A DNA stretch of 64,000 bases from Oceanobacter mangrovi (GTDB taxonomy: Bacteria > Pseudomonadota > Gammaproteobacteria > Pseudomonadales > Oceanobacteraceae): the NCBI RefSeq assembly GCF_019740315.1, contig NZ_JAHXZR010000013.1, positions 1-64,000 on the forward strand, given 5' to 3'. The translations under genes and the position numbers were made by a program. Below are positions 10,020 through 19,166 of the stretch, piece after piece; the first letter of the stretch is position 1; each line of letters starts with the position of its first letter. The notes under the pieces are model-generated. The model was given only the letters and a program-made list of their open reading frames with translations. It was not told the origin of the DNA and ran no database searches.

Positions 10020-11102
10020 TCACCCGTTACGGCGAGCAAATTCTGCCATAAAGTCGATCAACGCAGTGACCGCTTCTTCCGGTACGGCGTTGTAGATGCT
10101 GGCACGCATGCCACCCACACTACGGTGACCAGCCAGATTCAGCAAACCGGCCGCTTCACTTTCTTGCAGGAACAGCTTGTCGAGCGAACTGTCCGCCAGG
10201 GTAAATGGCACGTTCATGATCGAGCGATTATTGACTGCCACCGGGTTGGCGTAGAAATCATTGGTATCAATGAAGTCATACAGGCGCTTGGCCTTACGAT
10301 GGTTGATGGCAGCAATCGCCTCAACACCACCCTGCTCTTTCAACCATTCAAACACCAGACCAGACAGGTACCAGCTATAGGTTGGCGGCGTGTTGTACAT
10401 GGAGTCGGCATCCGCGCAGACCTTGTAGTCCAGCATGGTTGGGGTACAGGCCTGGGCATTGCCAATCAGGTCTTCACGCACAATCACCACACACAGACCG
10501 GCCGGGCCAATGTTCTTCTGGGCACCAGCGTAGATCATGCCAAACTTGGTGACATCCAGCGGTTCCGCCAGGATGCAGGAAGACAGGTCAGCAACCAGCG
10601 GTACATCACCGGTTTGCGGAATGTAGTCGAACGCGACACCACCAATGGTTTCGTTCGGGCAGTAGTGAACGTAATCGGCGTCAGCAGACAATTGCAGCTC
10701 AGCCTGGCTCGGTGCCGAGGTGAAGTTATTGCCAGCCGTAGTTGCCGCAACGTTAACCTGAGCAAAACGCTTGCCTTCTTCCAGCGCCTTTTTGGACCAC
10801 TGACCGGTAACGATCTGGTCAACCTTGCCGGATTTGTTGGCAAGGTTCAGTGGCACCATGGCGAACTGGCTGCTGGCCCCGCCCTGCATAAACATCACCT
10901 TGTAGTTTTCAGGGATGTTCATCAGATCGCGCAGATCCAGCTCGGCTTTTTTGCAAACTTCCACGACGTCTTTATGACGGTGGCTCATTTCCATCAGCGA
11001 CAGGCCTTTGCCACGCCAGTCAACCATTTCCGCGCTGGCGCGTTCCAGCACCGCAGTTGGCAGAGCAGCTGGCCCTGCACAGAAGTTAAACGCTCGGCTC
11101 AT
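10020..11102 (-). CDS. serC: phosphoserine aminotransferase
   Basis: PLP enzyme of serine synthesis (3-phosphohydroxypyruvate to phosphoserine), also used in pyridoxal phosphate synthesis. The 360-residue product begins MSRAFNFCAGPAALP, the standard family opening, and has the PLP lysine in AGAQKNIGPAGLC. It ends FMAEFARRNG. It lies 36 bases after gyrA and 92 bases before pheA, the same order as in Pseudomonas. Confidence 0.96.
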   Translation of the reverse strand: MSRAFNFCAGPAALPTAVLERASAEMVDWRGKGLSLMEMSHRHKDVVEVCKKAELDLRDLMNIPENYKVMFMQGGASSQFAMVPLNLANKSGKVDQIVTGQWSKKALEEGKRFAQVNVAATTAGNNFTSAPSQAELQLSADADYVHYCPNETIGGVAFDYIPQTGDVPLVADLSSCILAEPLDVTKFGMIYAGAQKNIGPAGLCVVIVREDLIGNAQACTPTMLDYKVCADADSMYNTPPTYSWYLSGLVFEWLKEQGGVEAIAAINHRKAKRLYDFIDTNDFYANPVAVNNRSIMNVPFTLADSSLDKLFLQESEAAGLLNLAGHRSVGGMRASIYNAVPEEAVTALIDFMAEFARRNG

Positions 11103-11128
11103 TCTTTCGATTGCCCTTGATTGAAAAC

Positions 11129-11152
11129 CAACGACGCCTTACTCAGCGTCGT
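11129..11152 (-). terminator. hairpin overlapping the gyrA stop codon
   Basis: A perfect 7-bp stem ACGACGC / GCGTCGT (11131-11137 and 11146-11152) encloses the gyrA stop codon. On the minus strand it is followed by TGGTTTTC, a weak T run. It could attenuate transcription between gyrA and serC. Seen directly; function inferred. Confidence 0.45.
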
Positions 11153-13811
11153 CTTCGGTATTGTCTTCGGTATTGTCTTCGGTATTGCTGTCAGTCGCTG
11201 GCTGGTCATCAGCGGCAGCGGCTGTGTTATCAACATCACCGACTTCGCCAGTGGCGTCGATCAGAGCATTGTCTTCATCCTCTTCCGGATCACAGATACG
11301 CTCCAGACCAACCAGTTTTTCCTTGTCGTTAACCTTGATCAGGGTAACACCCTGGGTATTACGACCGAGACGAGAGACTTCGTTGACGCGCGTACGAACC
11401 AGCGTACCCTGGTCACTGATCAGCATCACTTCGTCGCCATCAAACACCTGCACAGCACCGACCAGACGACCGTTACGATCACTGGTTACCATGGCGATAA
11501 CACCCTGGGTACCACGGCCCTTGGTCGGGAATTCGGTAACATCGGTACGCTTGCCGAAACCACGCTCGGAAGCGGTCAGTACAGCACCGTTTTCCTGCGG
11601 CACGATCAGCGAGATCACCTGTTGATCATCGGTCAGCTTGATACCACGCACACCGCGGGCAGTACGACCCATTGCACGGACATCGGATTCCTTGAAGCGA
11701 ACCGCCTTGCCAGCATCCGACAACAGCATGATTTCCTGGCTGCCATCAGTGATATCAACGCCAACCAGCCAGTCGCCTTCATCCAGCTCACACGCGATCA
11801 GGCCGCTGGAACGTGGACGGGAGAACTGATCCAGAGTGGTCTTCTTGACCGTTCCGCGCGCAGTCGCCATAAAGACGTACTGGTCTTCGCTGTATTCCTC
11901 GACCGGCAGAATAGCGGTAATACGCTCACCTTCATCGAGCGCCAGCACGTTCACAATCGGACGGCCCTTGGCGTTACGGGAAGCTTGCGGAATATCGTAA
12001 ACCGTCAGCCAGTACACCTTGCCAGCGTCAGTGAAGCACAACACGGTATCGTGGCTGTTCACCACCAGCAGGTGTTCAATAAAGTCTTCATCTTTCACGG
12101 AAGTCGCAGAGCGACCCTTGCCACCACGCTTCTGCGCCTGATAGGCATCAATTGGCTGGGTCTTGGCGTAACCGCCATGAGACAGGGTCAGCACCAGATC
12201 TTCGACCGGAATCAGGTCAGCCATGCTCAGATCGCGTTTCACGGCGATAATTTCAGACTTGCGCTCGTCGCCGTATTCGTCACGAATGGCTTCCAGCTCT
12301 TCCCGAATCACCTGCATCAGACGCTCTGGTGAACCCAGAATCTCCAGATACTCGGCGATTTCTTCCAGTTTCTGCTGGTATTCCTCGATCAGCTTTTCGT
12401 GTTCCAGGCCGGTCAGCTTTTGCAGACGCAGATCCAGAATCGCCTGCGCCTGAGCTGGCGACAGATAATATTTGCCGTTGCGGAAACCAAATTCTTCCGG
12501 CAGATCGTCCGGGCGACAGGCGTCTTCACCGGCACGCTCAAGCATATCCAGTACATCACCCGGATCCCAGGCAGTGTTGATCAGACGTTCTTTCGCTTCA
12601 GCACCGGTCGGTGATGATTTGATCAGCTCGATCACTGGATCGATATTAGCCAGCGCCAGCGCCAGGCCTTCGAGCAGATGTCCACGCTCACGGGCCTTGC
12701 GCAGATCGTAAATGGTACGACGGGTAACCACTTCACGACGGTGCTTGACGAAGGCATCGAGCAAATCTTTCAGATTGAGAATTTTTGGCTGGCCATCAAC
12801 CAGCGCCACGGTATTGATACCAAACACGCCCTGCAACTGGGTCTGGGCGAACAGGTTGTTCAGCACCACTTCCGGCATTTCGCCGCGACGCAGTTCCACC
12901 ACGATACGCATACCGTCCTTGTCGGACTCGTCGCGCAGTTCGGTAATACCTTCCAGTTTCTTTTCCTTCACCAGCTCGGCAATCTTTTCGATCAGACGAG
13001 CCTTGTTTACCATGTACGGGATTTCGGTGAAGATAATGCTGACCTTGCCGTTGCGCTCGTCTTCCTCAAAGTGATGACGGGCCCGCAGGTAGATACGGCC
13101 ACGGCCGGTGCGATAGGCTTCAACAATGCCATCACGACCGTTAATAAAGGCACCGGTCGGGAAATCCGGCCCCGGGATGTATTCCATCAGGCCATCGACA
13201 TCAATGTTCGGGTTGTCGATCAAAGCCAGACAGCCGCTCAGCACTTCACGCAGGTTGTGAGGCGGAATGTTGGTCGCCATCCCCACGGCAATACCGGCAG
13301 AGCCGTTCACCAGCAGGTTCGGTACGCGGGTCGGCAGCACATCCGGAATCTGTTCGGTACCGTCGTAGTTAGGTACCCAGTCAACCGTTTCCTTGTCGAT
13401 GTCTGCCAGCATGTCGTGGCTGATCTTGGCCATACGGATTTCGGTATAACGCATCGCCGCAGCGGAGTCGCCGTCGATCGAACCGAAGTTGCCCTGGCCA
13501 TCCACCAGGGTATAACGCATGGAAAAATCCTGCGCCATACGCACAATGGTGTCGTAAACCGCAGAGTCACCGTGAGGGTGGTATTTACCGATTACATCAC
13601 CAACCACACGGGCTGATTTTTTGTATGGTTTGTTCCAGTCATTGCCCAGTACGTTCATGGCGTGCAGAACACGACGGTGTACCGGTTTCAGACCATCCCG
13701 CACATCGGGCAATGCACGCCCTACGATAACGCTCATGGCGTAGTCGAGGTAGGACTGTTGCAATTCATCTTCGATGTTAATCGGGAGAACTTCTTTGGCT
13801 AACTCACCCAT
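11139..13811 (-). CDS. gyrA: DNA gyrase subunit A
   Basis: Breaking-rejoining subunit of gyrase, which supercoils DNA with GyrB. The 890-residue product has the winged-helix/tower core with the catalytic Tyr in MRYTEIRM (about residue 122), and a C-terminal DNA-wrapping beta-pinwheel with the GyrA box QAQKRGGKG. The quinolone region reads [11 protein letters not shown], with the sensitive-type Ser83 and Asp87 (E. coli numbering). The last ~50 residues form an acidic tail that ends in an EDNT-type repeat, encoded by three perfect 12-bp repeats. The tail is longer and more acidic than in many GyrA proteins. Confidence 0.97.
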   Translation of the reverse strand: MGELAKEVLPINIEDELQQSYLDYAMSVIVGRALPDVRDGLKPVHRRVLHAMNVLGNDWNKPYKKSARVVGDVIGKYHPHGDSAVYDTIVRMAQDFSMRYTLVDGQGNFGSIDGDSAAAMRYTEIRMAKISHDMLADIDKETVDWVPNYDGTEQIPDVLPTRVPNLLVNGSAGIAVGMATNIPPHNLREVLSGCLALIDNPNIDVDGLMEYIPGPDFPTGAFINGRDGIVEAYRTGRGRIYLRARHHFEEDERNGKVSIIFTEIPYMVNKARLIEKIAELVKEKKLEGITELRDESDKDGMRIVVELRRGEMPEVVLNNLFAQTQLQGVFGINTVALVDGQPKILNLKDLLDAFVKHRREVVTRRTIYDLRKARERGHLLEGLALALANIDPVIELIKSSPTGAEAKERLINTAWDPGDVLDMLERAGEDACRPDDLPEEFGFRNGKYYLSPAQAQAILDLRLQKLTGLEHEKLIEEYQQKLEEIAEYLEILGSPERLMQVIREELEAIRDEYGDERKSEIIAVKRDLSMADLIPVEDLVLTLSHGGYAKTQPIDAYQAQKRGGKGRSATSVKDEDFIEHLLVVNSHDTVLCFTDAGKVYWLTVYDIPQASRNAKGRPIVNVLALDEGERITAILPVEEYSEDQYVFMATARGTVKKTTLDQFSRPRSSGLIACELDEGDWLVGVDITDGSQEIMLLSDAGKAVRFKESDVRAMGRTARGVRGIKLTDDQQVISLIVPQENGAVLTASERGFGKRTDVTEFPTKGRGTQGVIAMVTSDRNGRLVGAVQVFDGDEVMLISDQGTLVRTRVNEVSRLGRNTQGVTLIKVNDKEKLVGLERICDPEEDEDNALIDATGEVGDVDNTAAAADDQPATDSNTEDNTEDNTEDDAE
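11151..11186 (-). repeat. three tandem 12-bp repeats in the gyrA 3' end
   Basis: GTCTTCGGTATT occurs three times without mismatch or gap at 11151-11162, 11163-11174 and 11175-11186. The period is a multiple of three, so copy changes keep the reading frame; each unit codes for an EDNT-type tetrapeptide in the acidic tail of GyrA. Confidence 0.95.
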
Positions 13812-13926
13812 AGACTCTTGAGATCCGTACTATTTGTCGCTTGGTGGCAATGGCTTGATCAACGTCGATGGTTGACGGACAGCCGCTTTGACGATTTTAT
13901 AAAATACCCGTCAAACGAAGCGCGTA

Positions 13927-13935
13927 AGCATACCA
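13927..13935 (-). promoter_or_regulatory. candidate extended -10 for gyrA
   Basis: On the minus strand this reads TGGTATGCT, an extended -10 (TG-n-TATGCT) about 110 bases before the gyrA ATG. No convincing -35 is seen 17 bases further up. The TTTGACG inverted repeat lies just downstream. Pattern only; not tested. Confidence 0.35.
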
Positions 13936-14136
13936 CAATTGTCCTGATTACCTAGGTGCTGGAATGCTCATTAATTGCCCAGACGGCCTCTCAGCGCTGC
14001 CAAAGCTCGAAAAGCCACACCCAAATGCCCCCTATCACAAAAGCCAAAAAATCTCCCTGACGGGATTTTGAACGCTTTTCGATCAATTTCCGTTCAATTC
14101 ATCAAACCAGTGAGGTCGATCTTGCAGGGCAACGGT

Positions 14137-14145
14137 TGTTATACT
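14137..14145 (+). promoter_or_regulatory. candidate extended -10 for mtaD
   Basis: Reads TGTTATACT, a good extended -10 (TG-n-TATACT) about 35 bases before the mtaD ATG. A -35 at standard spacing is weak, as expected for extended -10 promoters. Confidence 0.45.
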
Positions 14146-14179
14146 CCGCCCAGTTAACCAAGCATGTTCCGGGGATCCA

Positions 14180-15487
14180 ATGACTGCAGATCTGCGCCTC
14201 AACGCCCGCTGGCTTCTTACCATGGCCGACGCCACTGCCACCGTGCAGGAAAACGTCGCTGTTTTTATCAGCAACGGCCGCATCGACAGCATAGAGCCAC
14301 AGGACTCTACTCGCCTGGCTGCTGCAACCATCGAACTTGGCCAGCATGTCTTGATGCCAGGTTACGTCAATGCTCACGGCCACGCGGCGATGTCACTGTT
14401 TCGAGGCATGGCAGACGATCTGGCGCTGATGACCTGGCTGCAGGAACACATCTGGCCAGCCGAAGGGCGCTGGGTCGGCCCGGAGTTTGTTTATGCTGGC
14501 ACCCGGCTGGCAGTGGCGGAAATGCTCAAGGCTGGTACCACCACCTTTGCCGACATGTATTTCTTCCCGCACGATGCCATTCAGGCATCGGTTGAAGCCG
14601 GTATCCGCCACGTCAGCTTTACACCGATTCTCGACTTCCCGACCAACTTCGCTGCTAACGCTGATGAGTACATCAAGAAGGCCCTGAAGCTGGATGACAA
14701 GTTTGGTAAACAGCCACTGGTAACACTCGGACTCGGCCCGCACGCCCCCTACACGGTTTCCGACGGTCCGCTAAGACAGATCCGCGTGATTGCCGATGAA
14801 AAACGCATGCCGGTGCAAATTCACCTGCACGAAACCGCTTTTGAAGTTGAGGAAAGCCTGCAGAAATATGGCAAACGGCCAACCCGTCGCCTGCAAGAGC
14901 TTGGTTTTTTGAACGCGCAAACCAGCTGTGTACACATGACCCAGATCGACGACAGCGATGTTGAAATCCTGCAGCATAGCGGTGCCAGCGTGGTGCACTG
15001 TCCGGAGTCCAACCTCAAGCTCGCCAGTGGTTTCTGCCCCACCGCCAAACTGCTGGCGGCTGGTGTCAATCTGGGGCTTGGTACCGATGGTGCCGCCAGC
15101 AACAATGACCTCAACCTGCAGGGCGAAATGAAAACCGCCGCCATGCTGGCCAAGGCGGTGGCCGCCGATGCGGCAGCGGTACCGGCTGCACAGGCGCTGT
15201 ATATGGCAACCCACGGCAGTGCCAGAGCACTCGGCATCGCCAGCCAGACCGGCTCGATCGAAGCTGGTAAATGGGCCGACCTGCAGGCCATTGACATGTC
15301 GGTGCTGCCACAGCAGCCCTTGTTCGATGTGATATCCCAGCTGGTCTACACCGACAGCAGCCGCTCTACCAGCCATGTCTGGGTAGCCGGCAAACTGCTG
15401 TTGGACCAGGGTCAGCTGACCACCATTGACGAAGACCAGATGATTGCCCAGGCCCAGCAATGGGCAACCCGAATCAAACAGGGCTGA
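14180..15487 (+). CDS. mtaD: 5-methylthioadenosine / S-adenosylhomocysteine deaminase
   Basis: Amidohydrolase of the TRZ/ATZ group, 435 residues. Metal ligands are seen in NAHGHAAMS (HxH, about residue 69), QIHLHE and LGTDGAASNN. In Pseudomonas the orthologue at the same site deaminates methylthioadenosine, opening the salvage route via methylthioinosine; substrate here is inferred from that context. It starts the block mtaD-ubiG-mupP-yciK, divergent from gyrA. GGGGATCC stands before the ATG. Confidence 0.88.
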   Translation: MTADLRLNARWLLTMADATATVQENVAVFISNGRIDSIEPQDSTRLAAATIELGQHVLMPGYVNAHGHAAMSLFRGMADDLALMTWLQEHIWPAEGRWVGPEFVYAGTRLAVAEMLKAGTTTFADMYFFPHDAIQASVEAGIRHVSFTPILDFPTNFAANADEYIKKALKLDDKFGKQPLVTLGLGPHAPYTVSDGPLRQIRVIADEKRMPVQIHLHETAFEVEESLQKYGKRPTRRLQELGFLNAQTSCVHMTQIDDSDVEILQHSGASVVHCPESNLKLASGFCPTAKLLAAGVNLGLGTDGAASNNDLNLQGEMKTAAMLAKAVAADAAAVPAAQALYMATHGSARALGIASQTGSIEAGKWADLQAIDMSVLPQQPLFDVISQLVYTDSSRSTSHVWVAGKLLLDQGQLTTIDEDQMIAQAQQWATRIKQG

Positions 15488-15540
15488 TGCCCATTTCCGG
15501 CAGCTGGCCGTACGCCAGCGTCGGCTGACAGGAACAGAGA

Positions 15541-16263
15541 ATGACTGAACACAGCACGCCGAACGTTGATCCAACCGAAGTCGCCAAATTTGAAGCACTG
15601 GCCAGTCGTTGGTGGGACCCTGACAGCGAGTTCAAACCGCTCCACGAAATCAATCCGCTGCGTTGCAACTACATTGACCAGGCTGCCGAACTGGCCGGTA
15701 AAAAGGTGCTGGATGTCGGCTGTGGCGGCGGCTTGCTGAGTGAAGCTATGGCCCAGCGTGGTGCCAACGTTACCGGCATTGATATGGGCGAAGCGCCACT
15801 CAACGTAGCCAAACTGCATTCACTGGAAAGCGGTGTCAGCATCAACTACCAGCGTATTCCGGTGGAACAACTGGCAGCTGAACAGCCCGCCAGCTTTGAT
15901 GTGGTTACCTGTCTGGAAATGCTTGAGCACGTCCCCGATCCGGCTTCAATTATCAAAGCCTGTGCGACCTTGGTAAAACCGGGCGGCAAGGTATTTTTCT
16001 CCACCATCAACCGCAACCCCAAGGCCTATGCCTTTGCCATTATTGGTGCCGAATACCTTCTCAAGATGCTGCCTGCCGGTACCCATGACTACAACAAGTT
16101 CATCAAGCCCAGCGAAATGACCCGCTGGTGTCGTGCTGCCGGCCTGCAAAATGAACACATGACCGGCCTGACCTACAACCCGCTGCTGAAGAACTACAAG
16201 CTCAACGACAGCGATGTCAGCGTCAACTACATGCTGGCAACCTCACGACCACTGGCGGATTAA
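15541..16263 (+). CDS. ubiG: ubiquinone biosynthesis O-methyltransferase
   Basis: SAM-dependent methyltransferase acting on both O-methylation steps of ubiquinone synthesis. The 240-residue product has motif [16 protein letters not shown] (about residues 56-70) and the N-terminal [19 protein letters not shown] typical of UbiG. It lies 53 bases after mtaD and two bases before the phosphatase gene, consistent with one operon. Confidence 0.96.
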   Translation: MTEHSTPNVDPTEVAKFEALASRWWDPDSEFKPLHEINPLRCNYIDQAAELAGKKVLDVGCGGGLLSEAMAQRGANVTGIDMGEAPLNVAKLHSLESGVSINYQRIPVEQLAAEQPASFDVVTCLEMLEHVPDPASIIKACATLVKPGGKVFFSTINRNPKAYAFAIIGAEYLLKMLPAGTHDYNKFIKPSEMTRWCRAAGLQNEHMTGLTYNPLLKNYKLNDSDVSVNYMLATSRPLAD

Positions 16264-16265
16264 GC

Positions 16266-16934
16266 ATGAGCCAGCCGCATCCGCACGCCATTCTGTTTGA
16301 CCTAGATGGCACTCTGGTTGACACCGCACCGGACTTCTACGGCGTGGTCAATTCACTGCGCCTGGAAATCGGCAAAAGCGAACTGCCGGTCGATACCATT
16401 CGCAAGCAGGTCAGCAACGGCGGTGCCGCATTGGCTGAGCTGACCTGGGAAATCAGCCGCGAACAAGCCGATTTTCTGGATTACCGCAATCGCCTGCTCG
16501 ACCGCTACGCCGACCAGCTGGCGGTTGGCAGCGGTCTGTTTGCAGGCTTCGATGCCGTACTGCAAGAGCTGGAATTGATTGGTATCCAGTGGGGCATCGT
16601 CACCAACAAGCCACGTCGTTTCTCAGTGCCACTACTGCAGAAGCTGGGCATCCATACCCGCAGCCTGATTTGTGCTGACGATCTGAGCCGCGCCAAACCC
16701 GACCCGGAAGGGCTACTGAAATGCGCCGCCGAACTCGGCGTTGAAGCCAGCGCCTGCTGGTACGTAGGCGATCATATTCGTGACATTCAGGCGGGTAAAG
16801 CAGCCGGTATGTTTGCTATCGGAGCGGAGTTTGGCTACATCGACGATCTGGACAACCCGGCCAACTGGCAGGCCGATGCCTACATTACCCAGCCCGCCGA
16901 TTTGATCACCTTGTTGACGCGCCAGCCCAACTGA
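16266..16934 (+). CDS. mupP: HAD phosphatase, N-acetylmuramic acid 6-phosphate phosphatase type
   Basis: HAD superfamily subfamily IA hydrolase, 222 residues, nucleophile Asp in FDLDGTLVDTAPDF (about residue 12), then VTNKPRR and YVGDHIRDIQAGKAAGM. The family is often labelled phosphoglycolate phosphatase. The place between ubiG and yciK is that of Pseudomonas MupP, which removes phosphate from MurNAc-6P in cell-wall recycling, so MupP is preferred. Gph activity remains possible from sequence alone. Confidence 0.85.
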   Translation: MSQPHPHAILFDLDGTLVDTAPDFYGVVNSLRLEIGKSELPVDTIRKQVSNGGAALAELTWEISREQADFLDYRNRLLDRYADQLAVGSGLFAGFDAVLQELELIGIQWGIVTNKPRRFSVPLLQKLGIHTRSLICADDLSRAKPDPEGLLKCAAELGVEASACWYVGDHIRDIQAGKAAGMFAIGAEFGYIDDLDNPANWQADAYITQPADLITLLTRQPN

Positions 16935-16961
16935 CGCCAACACCACAGGACACCTTTTGCA

Positions 16962-17726
16962 ATGACAGACACAAGCAACAAGCCTCTTGCAGGCCGCAAT
17001 ATTCTGGTCACCGGTGCCGGTTATGGCATTGGCCGTGAAGCCGCCCTCTGTTACGCCCGTGCTGGCGCTACCGTATTGCTGCTTGGCCGCACCCAGCAAG
17101 CCCTCGACGACACCTACGACCTGATCGAAGCGGAAAACCTGCCACAGCCAGCGATTCTGCCATTCGACCTGGAAACCCGCGATGAAGGCCCGTACATCGA
17201 GCTGGCGCAGCTGATCAACCAGCACTTTGATCACCTCGACGGTATTTTATTAAACGCCGGTGTATTAGGGCAACGCACCCCGCTCGACAACTACCATGCC
17301 GATACTTGGCAGAAGGTCATGCAGATCAATGTGAATGGTCAGTTCATGCTGACCAAGCAGCTGTTGCCGCTGTTGCACCAGGCTCCGGCCGACGCTTCGA
17401 TCATCTTCACCACCAGCAGCGTCGGTCGTGAAGGCCGGGCATACTGGGGCGCTTATTCGGTCTCCAAGTTCGCCACCGAAGGCCTGATGCAGGTACTGTC
17501 ACAGGAACTCGAAAACACCAGCCGCATCCGGGTTAACTGCATTAATCCGGGTGCTACCCGCACCAGCATGCGTGCTGCCGCCTACCCGGCAGAAAACCCC
17601 GCTCACGTCACCCCGGCTGAAGACCTGATGCCGCTGTATCTGTACCTGATGAGCCCATCCTCAGTTGGTGTCAATGGCCAAAGTCTGGACGCCCAGGGCG
17701 AACACGCCTTCGCTGTTCCAGCCTGA
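16962..17726 (+). CDS. yciK: YciK-type short-chain dehydrogenase
   Basis: SDR-family oxidoreductase of 254 residues. The cofactor motif is TGAGYGIGRE (about residues 17-26), the NAG motif is LNAGVLG, and the catalytic Ser plus YSVSK (Tyr-x3-Lys) occur near residues 154-170. YciK's physiological substrate is not established. It ends the mtaD-ubiG-mupP-yciK block and is followed by a hairpin terminator. Confidence 0.88.
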   Translation: MTDTSNKPLAGRNILVTGAGYGIGREAALCYARAGATVLLLGRTQQALDDTYDLIEAENLPQPAILPFDLETRDEGPYIELAQLINQHFDHLDGILLNAGVLGQRTPLDNYHADTWQKVMQINVNGQFMLTKQLLPLLHQAPADASIIFTTSSVGREGRAYWGAYSVSKFATEGLMQVLSQELENTSRIRVNCINPGATRTSMRAAAYPAENPAHVTPAEDLMPLYLYLMSPSSVGVNGQSLDAQGEHAFAVPA

Positions 17727-17734
17727 TTTGCCCA

Positions 17735-17769
17735 AGCGCCTGCTGTCGTCAGCGGGCGCTGCGATTTTT
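17735..17769 (+). terminator. terminator after yciK
   Basis: An 11-bp stem AGCGCCTGCTG / CAGCGGGCGCT with one G-T pair and a TCGT loop, followed by GCGATTTTT, starts eight bases after the yciK stop. Confidence 0.7.
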
Positions 17770-18152
17770 CGCAACCCTGACTCCCAGCTCCCATTTATCG
17801 CTACATTTCTCCCAATTTCTGCAAATACTTGCACTTCTCCAATACACAAAAGCACTGAACTTAATCCCTGAAAATCCCCGTAAATACGAAGTAAAAGCGG
17901 GTTTTACAGAGACTTTCTGGCAAAGCAGCCTGCCAACCATGCCAGTCGCCGAACAACCACCACTGGAACGCGATTTTTGGCAATTTTGCCGCCATTGCAT
18001 TTGAGACAGGTTTGGACAAACTGTGACTGAAGGCTGACTGTGTCTCATCTGGACCAGTTAATCCTCACCCCAGGTCCAGAACCGGACCACCAGAACCGGA
18101 CCACGGGGAGCCATACCACTCCAGCAAACCGCCTTTGAGAGAGAAAGAGATA
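17770..18152. other. intergenic region before the solute-binding protein gene
   Basis: I see no gene here. Near the 3' end is a perfect 14-bp tandem duplication (CAGAACCGGACCAC at 18077-18090 and 18091-18104), 49 bases before the next start. No clear -35/-10 pair was found. Confidence 0.6.
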
Positions 18153-18911
18153 ATGAAGAAAATCTCCGCTATGCACCTGTTTGTAGCCCTGCTGCTTGGC
18201 GCCTTTTCCCAGATATCCTCTGCCGAAGAAACCACCCTCAACCTGTTCACTGAGCAATATCCCCCCTACAGCATGACCACCACCGGCCAACCCTTCGCCC
18301 ACAGCGGCGACGAAATTGATGGCCTTTGCCCAAGCATCGTCAAACAGCTGTTCAAAAATGCCGGTATTCCATACCACATGCGCCTGCGTAACTGGTCTTA
18401 CGGCCAAGAGCGGGTACAGCGTCGCAAGGACAACGGTCTGTTCTGTGCTGTGCGTAACGAGGTTCGTGAAAAACAATATCAGTGGGTCGGTCCACTGACG
18501 GAAATGCGTGGTGCCCTGTTTGCACTGGCCGACAGTAAAATCAAACTGGCCAACATTGAAGACGCTCGCAAGTACCGGATTGGTGGCTATAAGGGCGATT
18601 ATTACGCTGACTACCTGATTGCCAAAGGTTTTGACATCAACGTCGCGCCAAGCGATCAGGAAAACCCCAAACGCCTGCAACTCGGCACCATTGATCTGTG
18701 GATTTCCGACGCCCTTGCCGGTCCTTACCTGGCAGCCGATCTGGCCGACATGAATGACGTCAAAAATGTCCTGACCTATAGCGTCAACCCGGTTTATCTG
18801 GCGATCAACCTGGAAACGGACCCGGCCATCGTCGCCAAACTGCAGGACGCTCTGGAAAAAATGCGCAAGTCAGGCGAGCTGGATACCCTGCAAAGCGCCT
18901 ACGGGATGTAA
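18153..18911 (+). CDS. periplasmic substrate-binding protein (SBP_bac_3 type)
   Basis: The 252-residue product has a signal peptide (MKKISAMHLFVALLLGAF, likely cut after SSA near residue 22) and then a family 3 solute-binding fold beginning LNLFTEQYPPYSM. Such proteins bind amino acids or act as orphan sensors. No permease or ATPase gene is adjacent, so it may be an orphan binding protein, similar to many in Pseudomonas and Oceanospirillales. Ligand unknown. The chosen ATG follows a purine-rich GAGAGAGAAAGAG; an upstream in-frame start would place six charged residues before the signal peptide. Confidence 0.82.
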   Translation: MKKISAMHLFVALLLGAFSQISSAEETTLNLFTEQYPPYSMTTTGQPFAHSGDEIDGLCPSIVKQLFKNAGIPYHMRLRNWSYGQERVQRRKDNGLFCAVRNEVREKQYQWVGPLTEMRGALFALADSKIKLANIEDARKYRIGGYKGDYYADYLIAKGFDINVAPSDQENPKRLQLGTIDLWISDALAGPYLAADLADMNDVKNVLTYSVNPVYLAINLETDPAIVAKLQDALEKMRKSGELDTLQSAYGM

Positions 18912-19004
18912 ACCCGTTAGCGGCAACTACCCCAGCCAGCTTCGTCAAAAATACGCCGAATATCTGACTCATCGCTCACTGCAATGCGTCAGATTTTCGG
19001 ACGG

Positions 19005-19031
19005 CCGCAGCGGCAGTTATTGCCGCTGCGG
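19005..19031 (+). terminator. strong hairpin after the solute-binding protein gene
   Basis: A perfect 11-bp stem CCGCAGCGGCA / TGCCGCTGCGG with a five-base loop, about 95 bases after the stop. There is no T run, so it may be a 3'-stabilising structure rather than an intrinsic terminator. Confidence 0.5.
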
Positions 19032-19166
19032 TAATCCAGATTGCCGCCACATCCAAAAAGACCACATAACCTGCTGATATATATACAAAAATAAATCAGA
19101 ATCGTGACTGGCACGAATCTGGCTTAACTCTGAATGCGATCCCATCAACGGCAAGAGGTATTCAGG

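Larger units (their letters stand above)
13812..14179. other. divergent promoter region between gyrA and mtaD
   Basis: No gene is seen in this 368-base gap. It holds the start regions of gyrA (minus) and mtaD (plus). A 7-bp inverted repeat TTTGACG / CGTCAAA lies at 13887-13893 and 13909-13915 with an AT-rich spacer. Extended -10 candidates for both directions are listed separately. Confidence 0.6.

Noticed and set aside
12678-13616. Long plus-strand frame inside gyrA
   Set aside because: Antisense shadow of gyrA with no recognisable domain.
14771-15598. Minus-strand 275-codon frame over mtaD/ubiG
   Set aside because: Shadow of mtaD, spans two real genes, no domain.
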